Notes under the pieces: model-generated
Database searches by the model: none
Seen by the model: the letters and a program-made list of their open reading frames with translations, nothing else
Told to the model about the DNA's origin: nothing
Shown: piece after piece, positions 5,367 to 12,963 of the stretch
Numbering within the stretch: the stretch's first letter is position 1
Layout of the letters: every line of letters starts with the position of its first letter
Made by a program: the position numbers and the translations under genes
Assembly: GCA_900770165.1 (NCBI GenBank)
Contig: CAAGJJ010000031.1
Location: 1-20,113, forward strand
Reading direction: 5' to 3'
Source: Clostridia bacterium
GTDB taxonomy: Bacteria; Bacillota; Clostridia; Oscillospirales; Acutalibacteraceae
Length of the DNA stretch: 20,113 nucleotides

Positions 5367-5642
5367 ATGGAACGTGATGAACTTAGAGAAAAATTTACGG
5401 AAGTGTTGACAGTTGAAGATCAAGCGGAACGTTCAACTATGCTAAATGATATGCGAGCGGAAGTTGAAAAAAACTTTAAAGAATTAGATGATTTAAAAGC
5501 TGAAAACACAAAATTAGTTGAAAAGAACAATTCGTTAACAGAAGCAAACTCAAAGTTATTTATGCAAATTGGTGTCGAAAAATCCGGTGGCGAAAAACCG
5601 AAACATGTTGCACCAATGGACTTACGAAAATTAGGTATTTAA
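5367..5642 (+). CDS. Capsid scaffolding protein (phi29 gp7-like), 91 aa
   Basis: Directs assembly of the procapsid and leaves during packaging. The protein is 91 residues (phi29 gp7 has 98), mostly helical and highly charged, with a heptad-like coiled coil from about residue 25 to 65. The motif NSKLFMQIG at residues 61-69 matches NSKLFRQIG in remembered phi29 gp7, and the short basic/acidic tail follows in the same way. GAAGGGATG upstream provides the ribosome binding site for ATG 5367. It is the first gene after the late promoter and directly precedes the capsid gene, as in phi29. Confidence 0.92.
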   Translation: MERDELREKFTEVLTVEDQAERSTMLNDMRAEVEKNFKELDDLKAENTKLVEKNNSLTEANSKLFMQIGVEKSGGEKPKHVAPMDLRKLGI

Positions 5643-5660
5643 TGAAAGAGGTGATTATGT

Positions 5661-7010
5661 ATGGGAAAAACAACAGGAAAAGACGTAACTAAAACGTTAC
5701 AAAATGATTTGGGAATGGACCACGAACCAACCGGTCAAGAAGTTGCCAGTGCGATGTATGCAATGAGTTCAAGCAACTTTAGAAGTACGATTGGAGACCC
5801 AAACGAAACGAGCTCTTTAGAGTTTATGAATGGTTTACTAGAATATCCGGACACTTTAGGTGTTGAGTTTATGAATTTAGCGACACGTATCGGTAAAGTG
5901 ATCGCGCACCGCAATATTTTAACGAATAAATTAGCACCATTTAAAATGGAAAACATGCCGTTAGGCTATACAATGGAAGAATATTTTGTGGAATGCGCTA
6001 AAGAGCACGAATATAACCAAGCAGACGCGGAAAACACACTGTTTAAGCGTAGTTTACCGGATATTAAAACGGCTTTCTACGTAGTAAATAGAAAATCATA
6101 TTATCCGGCTACAATTACGGATGACGATTTACGTAAATATTTTGTAACTTGGGATGGTGTAAATAGTTTGATCGCACGTATTGTTGATTCTATGTATAAT
6201 GGTGATAACAAAGATGATTATAACTATATGAAATCCGCTTTAGTTACTCATTATGAAAACGGACACATGAAAATTGTAAATACGAATGCTGTAACAGATA
6301 CGGATACGGCTAAAGAATTAGCACGTAAAATTACAGAATACGTATCTTATTTAACCGAGCCAACAAATGAATATAACGCTATGGCAGTTACCAAACAGAA
6401 CGAATACGACGATATTTACGTTATTCTAAATGGTAAAACAAATAGCTACTTAAATATTGATTGGTTAGCTCAGACATTCCAACTAGAGTTTGCGCAATTC
6501 AAAACACATGTGTTAGTATTGCCAACTTTACCAAGTACGGCACAAGGTACTATTGAAGCTATTGTATGTGATAGTGAAATCTATCGTGTGTTTGACCAAA
6601 AGTATAGTGTAGGTGTGGCTTATAATGCCAAGGGATTATATTGGAATTATTTTTTGCATCACTGGGAAGGAATTGCAACTAGTCGATTTGCAAACGCAAT
6701 TGCATTTGTTTCTGGTAATGTTGAGGAAAAAGTTACAGCGATTTATTCAAACCCGCAAGTTGTTGAAGTGCGTAAAGGTGCGACTATTACCGTGCCATTT
6801 ACAGTTCAAACAAGTGGTTTAAATGCTAAGTATAGTTTAACTGCTACATCTAGCATTGATGATAAAGTTAAAGCTACAATCGAAAGCGATTTAAAACACG
6901 TTAAGATTGAAGGATTAGAAGCGATTGACGCGGAAGGTTTAGCAACTGTAACAATTAAAGATACAGTTTCCGATGTAACTTGTGATATTAAGGTTGTATA
7001 TAACGTATAG
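5661..7010 (+). CDS. Major capsid protein (phi29 gp8-like), 449 aa
   Basis: Forms the prohead shell. Length 449 is almost identical to phi29 gp8 (448). The bulk (about residues 1-360) is the HK97-type shell domain, with a glycine/acid N-terminal arm and an aromatic-rich middle (KGLYWNYFLHHWEG). The last 85 residues or so (from SNPQVVEVRKGATITVPF to DIKVVYNV) form an Ig-like BIG2-type domain, as phi29 gp8 also has. ATG 5661 follows AAGAGGTGAT with good spacing. The same leader, GAAAGAGGTGATTA, precedes the holin gene. Codon use is slightly less AT-rich than in the fiber genes, as expected for a highly expressed gene. Confidence 0.96.
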   Translation: MGKTTGKDVTKTLQNDLGMDHEPTGQEVASAMYAMSSSNFRSTIGDPNETSSLEFMNGLLEYPDTLGVEFMNLATRIGKVIAHRNILTNKLAPFKMENMPLGYTMEEYFVECAKEHEYNQADAENTLFKRSLPDIKTAFYVVNRKSYYPATITDDDLRKYFVTWDGVNSLIARIVDSMYNGDNKDDYNYMKSALVTHYENGHMKIVNTNAVTDTDTAKELARKITEYVSYLTEPTNEYNAMAVTKQNEYDDIYVILNGKTNSYLNIDWLAQTFQLEFAQFKTHVLVLPTLPSTAQGTIEAIVCDSEIYRVFDQKYSVGVAYNAKGLYWNYFLHHWEGIATSRFANAIAFVSGNVEEKVTAIYSNPQVVEVRKGATITVPFTVQTSGLNAKYSLTATSSIDDKVKATIESDLKHVKIEGLEAIDAEGLATVTIKDTVSDVTCDIKVVYNV

Positions 7011-7022
7011 TTATGTTATAAT
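6994..7022 (+). promoter_or_regulatory. Extended -10 promoter at the end of the capsid gene
   Basis: TTGTAT (6994-6999), exactly 17 bases, then TATAAT (7017-7022) with TG at 7014-7015. The boxes are the same as those of the early promoter in the terminal repeats. The -35 lies inside the last codons of the capsid gene. Transcription should start near 7029. Confidence 0.75.
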
Positions 7023-7025
7023 ATC

Positions 7026-7123
7026 GGTGTCATGAGTAGGACATGACGCCCCTCCTTTCTATTATTTAGGTGAATACAAGCGGGAAAAAGAGTTATTAAT
7101 TTAACTCTTTTTCTTTTATTTTT
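7026..7123 (+). ncRNA. Candidate small RNA with anti-Shine-Dalgarno sequence
   Basis: Between a strong promoter (6994-7022) and a strong terminator (7084-7123) lies a compact non-coding unit of about 90 nt. It has a hairpin GGTGTCATG/CATGACGCC (7026-7034 with 7042-7050, one G-U pair; start site near 7029), then CCTCCTTTCTA (7051-7061), identical to the 3' tail of Bacillota 16S rRNA, then a short linker and the terminator stem. A C-rich single-stranded segment next to a hairpin is the layout of Gram-positive small RNAs that pair with Shine-Dalgarno sequences. Sites with AAAGGAG precede the SSB, 4558, knob and connector genes. Alternatively it is an attenuated leader of the fiber genes. Confidence 0.5.
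7084..7123 (+). terminator. Strong intrinsic terminator upstream of fiber genes
   Basis: A 12-base-pair stem GAAAAAGAGTTA/TAACTCTTTTTC (7084-7095 with 7102-7113), loop TTAATT, followed by a long T-rich tract. It ends both the capsid transcript and the candidate small RNA. The fiber genes beyond it must depend on read-through or an unrecognised promoter. Confidence 0.92.
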
Positions 7124-7163
7124 AATTATTTTGTAATAGTATGTATTTGAAGGTGGTGAGATC

Positions 7164-7919
7164 ATGTTAAGAAAAATTAAAAAGAAACAATCAGCAAGTC
7201 AGACAATTAAAGAACAATTTGAGCAAAATCAAGAGATCAAAATAGATATTGATAATTTTTTGCCTAAGTTTGACGAGGTAAAATTAAGTGGTAAAAATTT
7301 AGCTCAAAACTATGTAAGTGAATTTAACACGGGTATGAATATTTACCAATGTTTAAATTACTTACAAGGTTATATTGGATGGCTTGTAAAAGCTGTGAAC
7401 GATGTTGTTAAAAAATGGAATAAAAATATTGAGGACATGATTAAGTATTGTATTGAATTGTCTAAAACCGAATTCGATAAACACTGGGCTGAGTTAAAAC
7501 CTCAAGTTATTGAATTGACAAAACAGACAACAATTAATCAATTTAACCAATCATGGGAAGAATTAAAACCTCAAGTTATTGAATTGACAAAACAGACAAC
7601 AATTAATCAATTTAACCAATCATGGGAAGAATTAAAACCAGAGTTAACACAATATGTTAATAATACAATTAACAATTATATTGATAATCAAGACTCTAGA
7701 ATTGGTAAGATGTATGATGACTTGTCTTTATTGTTAACGAACTTGAAAAATAGTGGTGCTTGGACGCAAACAGGTGCAACTATTTTCGACGGTCATATGA
7801 CAGACGGTAGAAACATCGCAACCGGTAATATTAATATCTTTGGTGGAAGTGTTGACGGCGGTTCATACATCCGTACAAATAACGGAAGCTCTGAAAATGA
7901 TTTGGCTGGTGGTGTGTAA
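7164..7919 (+). CDS. Fiber/appendage stalk protein with 23-residue repeats, 251 aa
   Basis: Structural protein. Residues about 30-85 (NFLPKFDEVKLSGKNLAQNY to the LNYLQGY segment) form an N-terminal module shared almost unchanged with the large appendage at 9034, so both probably attach to the same place on the virion. Then come 23-residue repeats of the form F-x-x-x-W-x-E-L-K-P-x-V-I-E-L, about two and a half copies and likely helical. The C-terminal 60 residues are glycine-rich and beta-like. AAGGTGGTGA precedes ATG 7164. The stop overlaps the next gene (TAATG). With the 239-aa protein behind it, it may make a two-part fiber: stalk plus tip. A head-fiber role, as for phi29 gp8.5, cannot be excluded. 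Confidence 0.75.
   Translation: MLRKIKKKQSASQTIKEQFEQNQEIKIDIDNFLPKFDEVKLSGKNLAQNYVSEFNTGMNIYQCLNYLQGYIGWLVKAVNDVVKKWNKNIEDMIKYCIELSKTEFDKHWAELKPQVIELTKQTTINQFNQSWEELKPQVIELTKQTTINQFNQSWEELKPELTQYVNNTINNYIDNQDSRIGKMYDDLSLLLTNLKNSGAWTQTGATIFDGHMTDGRNIATGNINIFGGSVDGGSYIRTNNGSSENDLAGGV
7494..7639. repeat. 69-bp tandem DNA repeat in the fiber gene
   Basis: The DNA is exactly periodic with a 69-base unit over about 2.1 copies, encoding two identical 23-residue blocks (KPQVIELTKQTTINQFNQSW plus EEL). Exact identity, including synonymous sites, indicates a recent duplication; the same block is present in diverged form in the large appendage gene. Confidence 0.95.
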
Positions 7920-8638
7920 TGACATGGCAATATTTTTATGGTGCATATGACAACACCGGACCATATGCAAATGTAGTTTTAGGTGGTTCACCGGACAATA
8001 CAGGACCGTTTGGAGCACCATTAGCAACCGCCCATGCGTTCGGATTTGGTAAAGGCATTAACTTTACAGATAATGGAAACTATGGCGTAACGTTTATATT
8101 AGATTTAGTAGGTTACGCTATAACAGACGCTGGGCAGTACGAGGCAGATGGGTATTATGTTGGTGATACTTCTACACAGTATAATTATTTTATTATCATA
8201 TCAAAGTCAACAGACAATCAAGCCTCATGGACTCAATTATTAAGAGAAAAGATATTTACGCACACCGGGCAAATGCCCTTAAATTATCGTCAAGGCTGGG
8301 ATGGAACAGCAAGAGCGAGCCAGTGGTCTAAGTTTATCCAATTATCAAATGACACTACACACGTTAAAATTGAGTTACAAGGTGAGGATGTTACTTTTCC
8401 ACACTCAAATATTTATAGTATTCAACAGGTAATACCCGACTTTAGACCTTGGGGCATTCGTAAAAGCGGTGTGTTAAAATCATTGAATAAAGACAGTGGA
8501 TTTTTAAAAATACGAAAATCAAACTCATGGAAGGATATCGCAAAATATAGTTATGATAAAGTAGGAAAAGAAAACCAGGGTACAAGTCGAATACGTAGAA
8601 ATGGTAAGTGGTTAGGACAAGGAAATATAGGCAGTTAA
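7919..8638 (+). CDS. Putative receptor-binding tip protein, 239 aa
   Basis: Translationally coupled to the stalk gene through TAATG, with only a weak ribosome binding site. The protein is rich in Gly, Tyr, Trp and Asn. The N-terminal part (WQYFYGAYDNTGPYANVVLG) and middle look like a beta-sandwich. Residues about 170-239 (from DFRPWGIRKSGVLKSL through SRIRRNGKWLGQG) carry repeated short motifs of the type W-x-I-R-K-S/G or R-R-N-G-K-W, which recall the C-terminal modules of Gram-positive phage adsorption proteins. No enzyme motif is visible. Most likely the exposed host-recognition part of a fiber; the exact function is inferred. Confidence 0.7.
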   Translation: MTWQYFYGAYDNTGPYANVVLGGSPDNTGPFGAPLATAHAFGFGKGINFTDNGNYGVTFILDLVGYAITDAGQYEADGYYVGDTSTQYNYFIIISKSTDNQASWTQLLREKIFTHTGQMPLNYRQGWDGTARASQWSKFIQLSNDTTHVKIELQGEDVTFPHSNIYSIQQVIPDFRPWGIRKSGVLKSLNKDSGFLKIRKSNSWKDIAKYSYDKVGKENQGTSRIRRNGKWLGQGNIGS

Positions 8639-8666
8639 AAATAGTTGAACATTCAACTATTTTTTT
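8637..8666 (+). terminator. Intrinsic terminator after the tip gene
   Basis: Stem AATAGTTGAA/TTCAACTATT with a tight loop and a run of seven T. A 28-base stretch including the hairpin is identical at 12906-12933. Confidence 0.9.
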
Positions 8667-8696
8667 ATATTATAGAAAATGAAAGAGGTGATTAAT

Positions 8697-9032
8697 ATGA
8701 AAATTATTATGGTGGCATTGGTTTTTAACGGTTTGGATTTGGTGACAGGTATCGTTGGTGCTTTACGAGAAGGCGAGCAGATCAAGTCTAACAAATTAAG
8801 AGACGGACTTTTTAAGAAGGTTGGCTTTATCTTTTGTTATACTTTAGGTATTGCTATTAACTATGCTGAAACTTATTTAACTTTGCCGTTTGGAGTTGAT
8901 TTAGTACCGGTGATTTGCACATATGCAATTATCACAGAGGTGGTTAGTATTATCGAGAATATTTCAAAAATCAACAGTGATATTTTACCGGATAAACTAA
9001 AAGCATTAATCGGGTATAAAGAGGGTGAATAA
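8697..9032 (+). CDS. Holin, phage_holin_4_1 type, 111 aa
   Basis: Makes the membrane lesion that releases or activates the lysin. I choose ATG 8697 because AAGAGGTGA lies at 8683-8691; a frame opening at 8679 would overlap that site. The protein starts with a membrane helix (MKIIMVALVFNGLDLVTGIV) containing the G-x-D-x-x-T-G-x-x-G-A pattern of this holin family. The basic block KSNKLRDGLFKK follows, then a second (VGFIFCYTLGIAINYA) and third (VDLVPVICTYAIITEVVSI) hydrophobic segment and the ENISKIN motif before a charged tail. phi29 gp14 has 131 residues. It is separated by several genes from the CHAP lysin. Confidence 0.92.
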   Translation: MKIIMVALVFNGLDLVTGIVGALREGEQIKSNKLRDGLFKKVGFIFCYTLGIAINYAETYLTLPFGVDLVPVICTYAIITEVVSIIENISKINSDILPDKLKALIGYKEGE

Positions 9033-9033
9033 T

Positions 9034-11454
9034 ATGGATTTTGATAAAATAAAGCAGAATGTTTTAAATTCTAGTGAAACGTCAACGAGTGAAAGCGAAA
9101 GTATTTCCGGTTCAGAACTCCATGAAGAATTTGAGATCAATAACTTTTTACCGGAGTTCGAGCCTTTAAAGTTAAGCGGTAAGAATTTAGCTCAGCAATA
9201 TGTGAGTGCATTCAATACGGGTATGAATATTTACCAATGTTTAAATTATTTACAAGGATATGTTTATACACTAGTAACGGCAATGAATGAAACGATTGAG
9301 GCATGGAATACAGTAGTACCATTACTAGAACAGGCAACCAAAGAATGGACAGACGAGGAATTTGACTATAAATGGTCAATCTTAAAACCTCAAGTTATTG
9401 AACTTGTTACAAATTTAACAATTGAGACTTTTAATAAGTCATGGGAAGAATTAAAACCGGTTGTTATTAAGCTGGCACAAGATACAACAGACGCTGAATT
9501 TAAAAAACAATGGGATATTTTAAAACCGCAAGTTATTACTTTAGTTGAGGAAACAACAACAAATAAATTTAATGAGGAATGGGAAAAATTAAAACCTACG
9601 ATTATACAATTATCAACAGATACAACAATTGCGCAATTTAATAGATCATGGGAAGAATTAAAACCTAAAGTTATTGAATTATCACAAACTACAACAAGTA
9701 ATAAATTTGATGAAAAATGGGAAGAATTACGACCTCAAGTTATTGAGGTGGTACAGACTACAACAAGTGATAAATTTGATGAGAAATGGACCGAATTACA
9801 ACCAACATTAACAGAAATGGTTAATAATTTAGCTGAAACACAAACAACAACAACATTTAATGAAAAATGGGAAGAGCTAAAACCTCAAGTCATTGAGTTA
9901 GCTCAAACAACAAACACAAAGTTTGATGAAAAATGGACCGAACTACAACCAACATTAAATACAACGGTTGAGAATTTAGTTAATACAAATTTAGATACAT
10001 TTAAAAGTACACTGTGGCAGGAAGTTACAAAAAATAATGATTTTCCTTTCTTGCTACCGGAAAACTTTGGGGCGGTTGGTGATGATGTTACGGATGATAG
10101 CACAGCTTTTAATGAATGTTTTAGCGCGTCTAATGATAGTGGTAAACCTATTTTATTAAGTAAATCTTATAAAATAGATAATATGCTTAATGATATTACA
10201 GGTTTACAACTATATGGTATAAATAGCAATTGTGGTTTTACTTTAGGTGATACTACTTTTATAGATAGATTAGATAATTGCTATTTTGAAAATATATGGT
10301 TTAGTACTAATTTAGTTAATTATAGCAATACTATTTTTAATACAATCAATAGTTGTTTATTTAAAAAATGTAAGTTTTTAGACGTGAATTTTTTATGTAA
10401 AAAAATTGGAATAATTAATTATGATACACAAAGTGTTGAAGTACTTGATAGTTGTATATTTACTAATGTTGGAATATATATAAATACTAGTGACACTTAT
10501 TTTGCTGATAACGTTTATATTAATAATTGTGTTTTCTATAAACAAAGTGATGTAACATATAGTAAAAAAATAATTGATGGGTCAATTGGAGCAAATATTT
10601 ATTTTAATAATTGTAATATTGAAACATTAAAAACAGACGATACTTATTTAATTGATACAAATGATAATTTAATATTTAATAATTGTAATATTAGAAATTT
10701 ATCAAATTATTATATGTGTAATATGGTAACTACTAATAATTTTTATAATTATTGTGTATTTAATAATTGCCGTATATCAACAAATAAATTAATTAATTAT
10801 ACAGACACTAACAATTTTATAAATATTAAAATTATTAATTGTAATTTAATTGTTGACTATTTACTAAATGCAACAAATAATTGCAATTTATTATTAGAAA
10901 ATAATATATTTAAAGAAAACTATATATTAAATGAAAGTAGTTTTGATATTAATGTATTAGAAATAACACAAAAATATAATAATACAAGTGAAAACATTTA
11001 CCCGTGGGATGATGAAACAATTAAAAACAATGTATCAATTAATAGAAATGTTTCAACGGATTACTATGTTTTAGCTAAAAATGAATATAATTCAATTATA
11101 AAATTAGATTATTATTTTGGTTATAATTTTAACTATATACCACGAGCACCTTTTTATACTAATAACGTATTTATTTTAGGTTTAGATTTAGAAGGTTATG
11201 AGCTTAAAAAATCATTAATGAGTAACGAACTGTGTAAACTATTAAATGGTGATGGTCAATTAATAGATTATGTTTACTTAATGTTAGATACCGCAACAGT
11301 TACAACAATAAAACAAGAACCTAACTATATTAGAACAGATATAAGTATGAAATATTTACCTTATTTCGCTAAACTTAAAACAGATACAGAAGTGGGAGGA
11401 ACATGCTATGTTAATAGCTGTATTACCTTAATTTTAGAAAAAACTAGCTCATAA
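9034..11454 (+). CDS. Tail appendage/tailspike with beta-helix (phi29 gp12-like), 806 aa
   Basis: Large host-adsorption spike. ATG 9034 follows GAGGG with 8-base spacing; a GTG at 9025 lies inside that site and the end of the holin gene. Residues about 35-95 repeat the N-terminal module of the 7164 protein, including 32 identical bases (9217-9248 with 7329-7360). Then come nine diverged 23-residue repeats (F-x-x-x-W-x-x-L-x-P-x-v-i-e-l, DNA about 9361-9990), probably a trimeric helical stalk. Next is the pectate-lyase-like entry motif NFGAVGDDVTDD (about residue 344). A long parallel beta-helix follows, with many FNNCNI-type rungs. Whether it cleaves a wall polymer is unclear. The beta-helix section (about 10130-11120) is much richer in A, T and Asn codons than its surroundings. 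Confidence 0.88.
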   Translation: MDFDKIKQNVLNSSETSTSESESISGSELHEEFEINNFLPEFEPLKLSGKNLAQQYVSAFNTGMNIYQCLNYLQGYVYTLVTAMNETIEAWNTVVPLLEQATKEWTDEEFDYKWSILKPQVIELVTNLTIETFNKSWEELKPVVIKLAQDTTDAEFKKQWDILKPQVITLVEETTTNKFNEEWEKLKPTIIQLSTDTTIAQFNRSWEELKPKVIELSQTTTSNKFDEKWEELRPQVIEVVQTTTSDKFDEKWTELQPTLTEMVNNLAETQTTTTFNEKWEELKPQVIELAQTTNTKFDEKWTELQPTLNTTVENLVNTNLDTFKSTLWQEVTKNNDFPFLLPENFGAVGDDVTDDSTAFNECFSASNDSGKPILLSKSYKIDNMLNDITGLQLYGINSNCGFTLGDTTFIDRLDNCYFENIWFSTNLVNYSNTIFNTINSCLFKKCKFLDVNFLCKKIGIINYDTQSVEVLDSCIFTNVGIYINTSDTYFADNVYINNCVFYKQSDVTYSKKIIDGSIGANIYFNNCNIETLKTDDTYLIDTNDNLIFNNCNIRNLSNYYMCNMVTTNNFYNYCVFNNCRISTNKLINYTDTNNFINIKIINCNLIVDYLLNATNNCNLLLENNIFKENYILNESSFDINVLEITQKYNNTSENIYPWDDETIKNNVSINRNVSTDYYVLAKNEYNSIIKLDYYFGYNFNYIPRAPFYTNNVFILGLDLEGYELKKSLMSNELCKLLNGDGQLIDYVYLMLDTATVTTIKQEPNYIRTDISMKYLPYFAKLKTDTEVGGTCYVNSCITLILEKTSS
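9361..9990. repeat. Nine diverged 69-bp repeats in the appendage gene
   Basis: Nine consecutive protein units, each opening with Phe or Asp/Asn and Trp (for example FNKSWEELKPVVIKL, FDEKWEELRPQVIEV). Most units are 23 residues; one is 27 and one 22. The units have drifted in sequence, unlike the exact copies in the 7164 gene, so this is the older array. Confidence 0.9.
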
Positions 11455-11470
11455 GCTAGTTTTATTTTAT
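11440..11470 (+). terminator. Terminator overlapping the appendage stop codon
   Basis: Stem AAAACTAGCT/AGCTAGTTTT with loop CATA, followed by ATTTTATT. The stop codon TAA (11452-11454) lies in the loop and the start of the 3' arm, so translation to the end would open the hairpin and could modulate termination. Confidence 0.85.
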
Positions 11471-11492
11471 TATATAGTAGGAGGTATTAATT

Positions 11493-11708
11493 ATGGATAA
11501 AAAAGAATGTGAATTATCAAGTATTTACAAAATGAAAAAGCCGGAAGATATTCCCTATAATTTACCGGAAGGTCTGTCCGTATATTTTTATATCGAGTTT
11601 TACATGCAAGCTATGCACATACTAAAAGATGTGGATTATGAAAGATATAATATATGTAAACAAAAATTGCAAGAATTAGCAATAATAGAGGAGGAATTAA
11701 ATTTATGA
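11493..11708 (+). CDS. Hypothetical protein, 71 aa
   Basis: Preceded by AGGAGG with ideal spacing, so clearly translated. Acidic, helical, with an aromatic middle (SVYFYIEFYMQAMHIL) and a Lys/Glu-rich C-terminal helix. Its stop overlaps the start of the tail-tip enzyme gene (ATGA), which means coupled translation and suggests a role in tail assembly, perhaps as a chaperone for the enzyme. No family recognised. Confidence 0.8.
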   Translation: MDKKECELSSIYKMKKPEDIPYNLPEGLSVYFYIEFYMQAMHILKDVDYERYNICKQKLQELAIIEEELNL

Positions 11709-12907
11709 AACCCGGTCAAAAATTAGTGCATGATGGTCATGAGGTTTGTTTGTTTCCAATGGAAACTATGAACATCACGCAATGGTCAAGTCCAACAGCC
11801 GACTCACACTGTTGTGGACATCCATTCGATAATGCAATTAATGGACAGGTTCGCGTCCCCGTGTATGCCCCTTTTTCTTGTCACTTGTGTTATAGTGATA
11901 ATCAAGGTAATACACGCGCCTACAGTTCAGATAATCCCGTATGGACACCAAACGGATTAAGCTATGTTACAGTTAGTTTTACGCATGACACCAACCCACC
12001 AACAGCAACGCAATATAAACAAGGTGATCTAATTTATCATACGGGTACGGCTGGGATGGCTACGGGAGATCACTGTCATATCGACCAAACATTTACACAA
12101 AACGCTGGATTAGTTTATTATGGTGTTACATGTAGATATGGAAATCAATGCTATGCGTTAAGCGGTTCAGAGCTACCGAATAATGTATTTTATGTAAATG
12201 ATACAAATATTGTGAATGGATATGGTCAAGAATGGAAAACGTTTGAGGGAGGTCAACCTCCAACACCAGAACCCACATATAAATACACTAAACATTATTT
12301 CATGTTAGATGGGTTAGGTATTGATTTTGGTTTTTATAAAACAAAAGAAGAGATCAAACCAGAACCACCAACACCAACGAGCGAATGGTTTATACCAGGT
12401 GATATTAATAATACGCGACCACTTACAGAAGATGAATCCAAACAAAATTGGGTTGCGTTTTGGCAGTTCTTTAAAGCTAAGGGGTGGACCGCAAATGCGG
12501 TTGCTGGTATATTAGGAAACTCCTATTTTGAATCAACTGTAAACCCGAACCGGTGGGAGGGCGATGTACCCTTTGCACAACCGGTGGCAAGTCGTGGTTA
12601 CGGACTTGTCCAATGGACACCATGGACGAAAATAATTGACTGGCTAAAAGAAAAAGGATATTATCCGGATGTGTCTAAGTTTGGAGTTGGAGAGTGTGAA
12701 CGAATTCAATGGGAGATGGAAAATAATCAGCAATGGATACCTACAGCAGCCTATCCCGAAAGTTTCGCGAGCTTTTCAAAGTCGACAGCCGACCCTTATA
12801 CACTAGCGATTGAATTTTTGGCCAACTATGAAAGACCTGCCGACCCGAATCAACCACAGCGTGGAACGAAAGCACGTGAAATTTATGATTATATCAAGGA
12901 CAAATAA
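11705..12907 (+). CDS. Tail-tip muralytic enzyme: M23 peptidase plus lysozyme (phi29 gp13-like), 400 aa
   Basis: Opens the cell wall during DNA entry. The N-terminal half (to about residue 150) is an M23 metallopeptidase: GHPFDNAI (His39, Asp42), then QGDLIYHTGTAG and GDHCHID, with the HxH zinc ligands His123 and His125. A Pro-rich linker (about 205-225 and 240) leads to a C-terminal phage-tail lysozyme domain: VAGILGNSYFESTVNP with catalytic Glu276, then YGLVQWTPW and a helix-rich end (LAIEFLANYERP). phi29 gp13 has the same two activities but with lysozyme first, so the order is reversed here. GAGGAGG at 11688-11694 gives ATG 11705. Its place just before the knob gene fits a tail-tip component rather than the lysis enzyme. 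Confidence 0.9.
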   Translation: MKPGQKLVHDGHEVCLFPMETMNITQWSSPTADSHCCGHPFDNAINGQVRVPVYAPFSCHLCYSDNQGNTRAYSSDNPVWTPNGLSYVTVSFTHDTNPPTATQYKQGDLIYHTGTAGMATGDHCHIDQTFTQNAGLVYYGVTCRYGNQCYALSGSELPNNVFYVNDTNIVNGYGQEWKTFEGGQPPTPEPTYKYTKHYFMLDGLGIDFGFYKTKEEIKPEPPTPTSEWFIPGDINNTRPLTEDESKQNWVAFWQFFKAKGWTANAVAGILGNSYFESTVNPNRWEGDVPFAQPVASRGYGLVQWTPWTKIIDWLKEKGYYPDVSKFGVGECERIQWEMENNQQWIPTAAYPESFASFSKSTADPYTLAIEFLANYERPADPNQPQRGTKAREIYDYIKDK

Positions 12908-12933
12908 AATAGTTGAACATTCAACTATTTTTT
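12906..12933 (+). terminator. Intrinsic terminator after the tail-tip enzyme
   Basis: Stem AAAATAGTTGAA/TTCAACTATTTT and T run, identical over 28 bases to 8638-8665. It begins inside the stop codon of the preceding gene. Confidence 0.9.
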
Positions 12934-12963
12934 AATAATATAAAATAAAAGGAGATGATTAAA

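Noticed and set aside
6613..6822. Plus-strand frame within the capsid gene
   Set aside because: Out-of-frame shadow of the capsid gene.
7494..7639. Tandem repeat as a CRISPR array
   Set aside because: Units are contiguous 69-bp copies without spacers and encode in-frame protein repeats.
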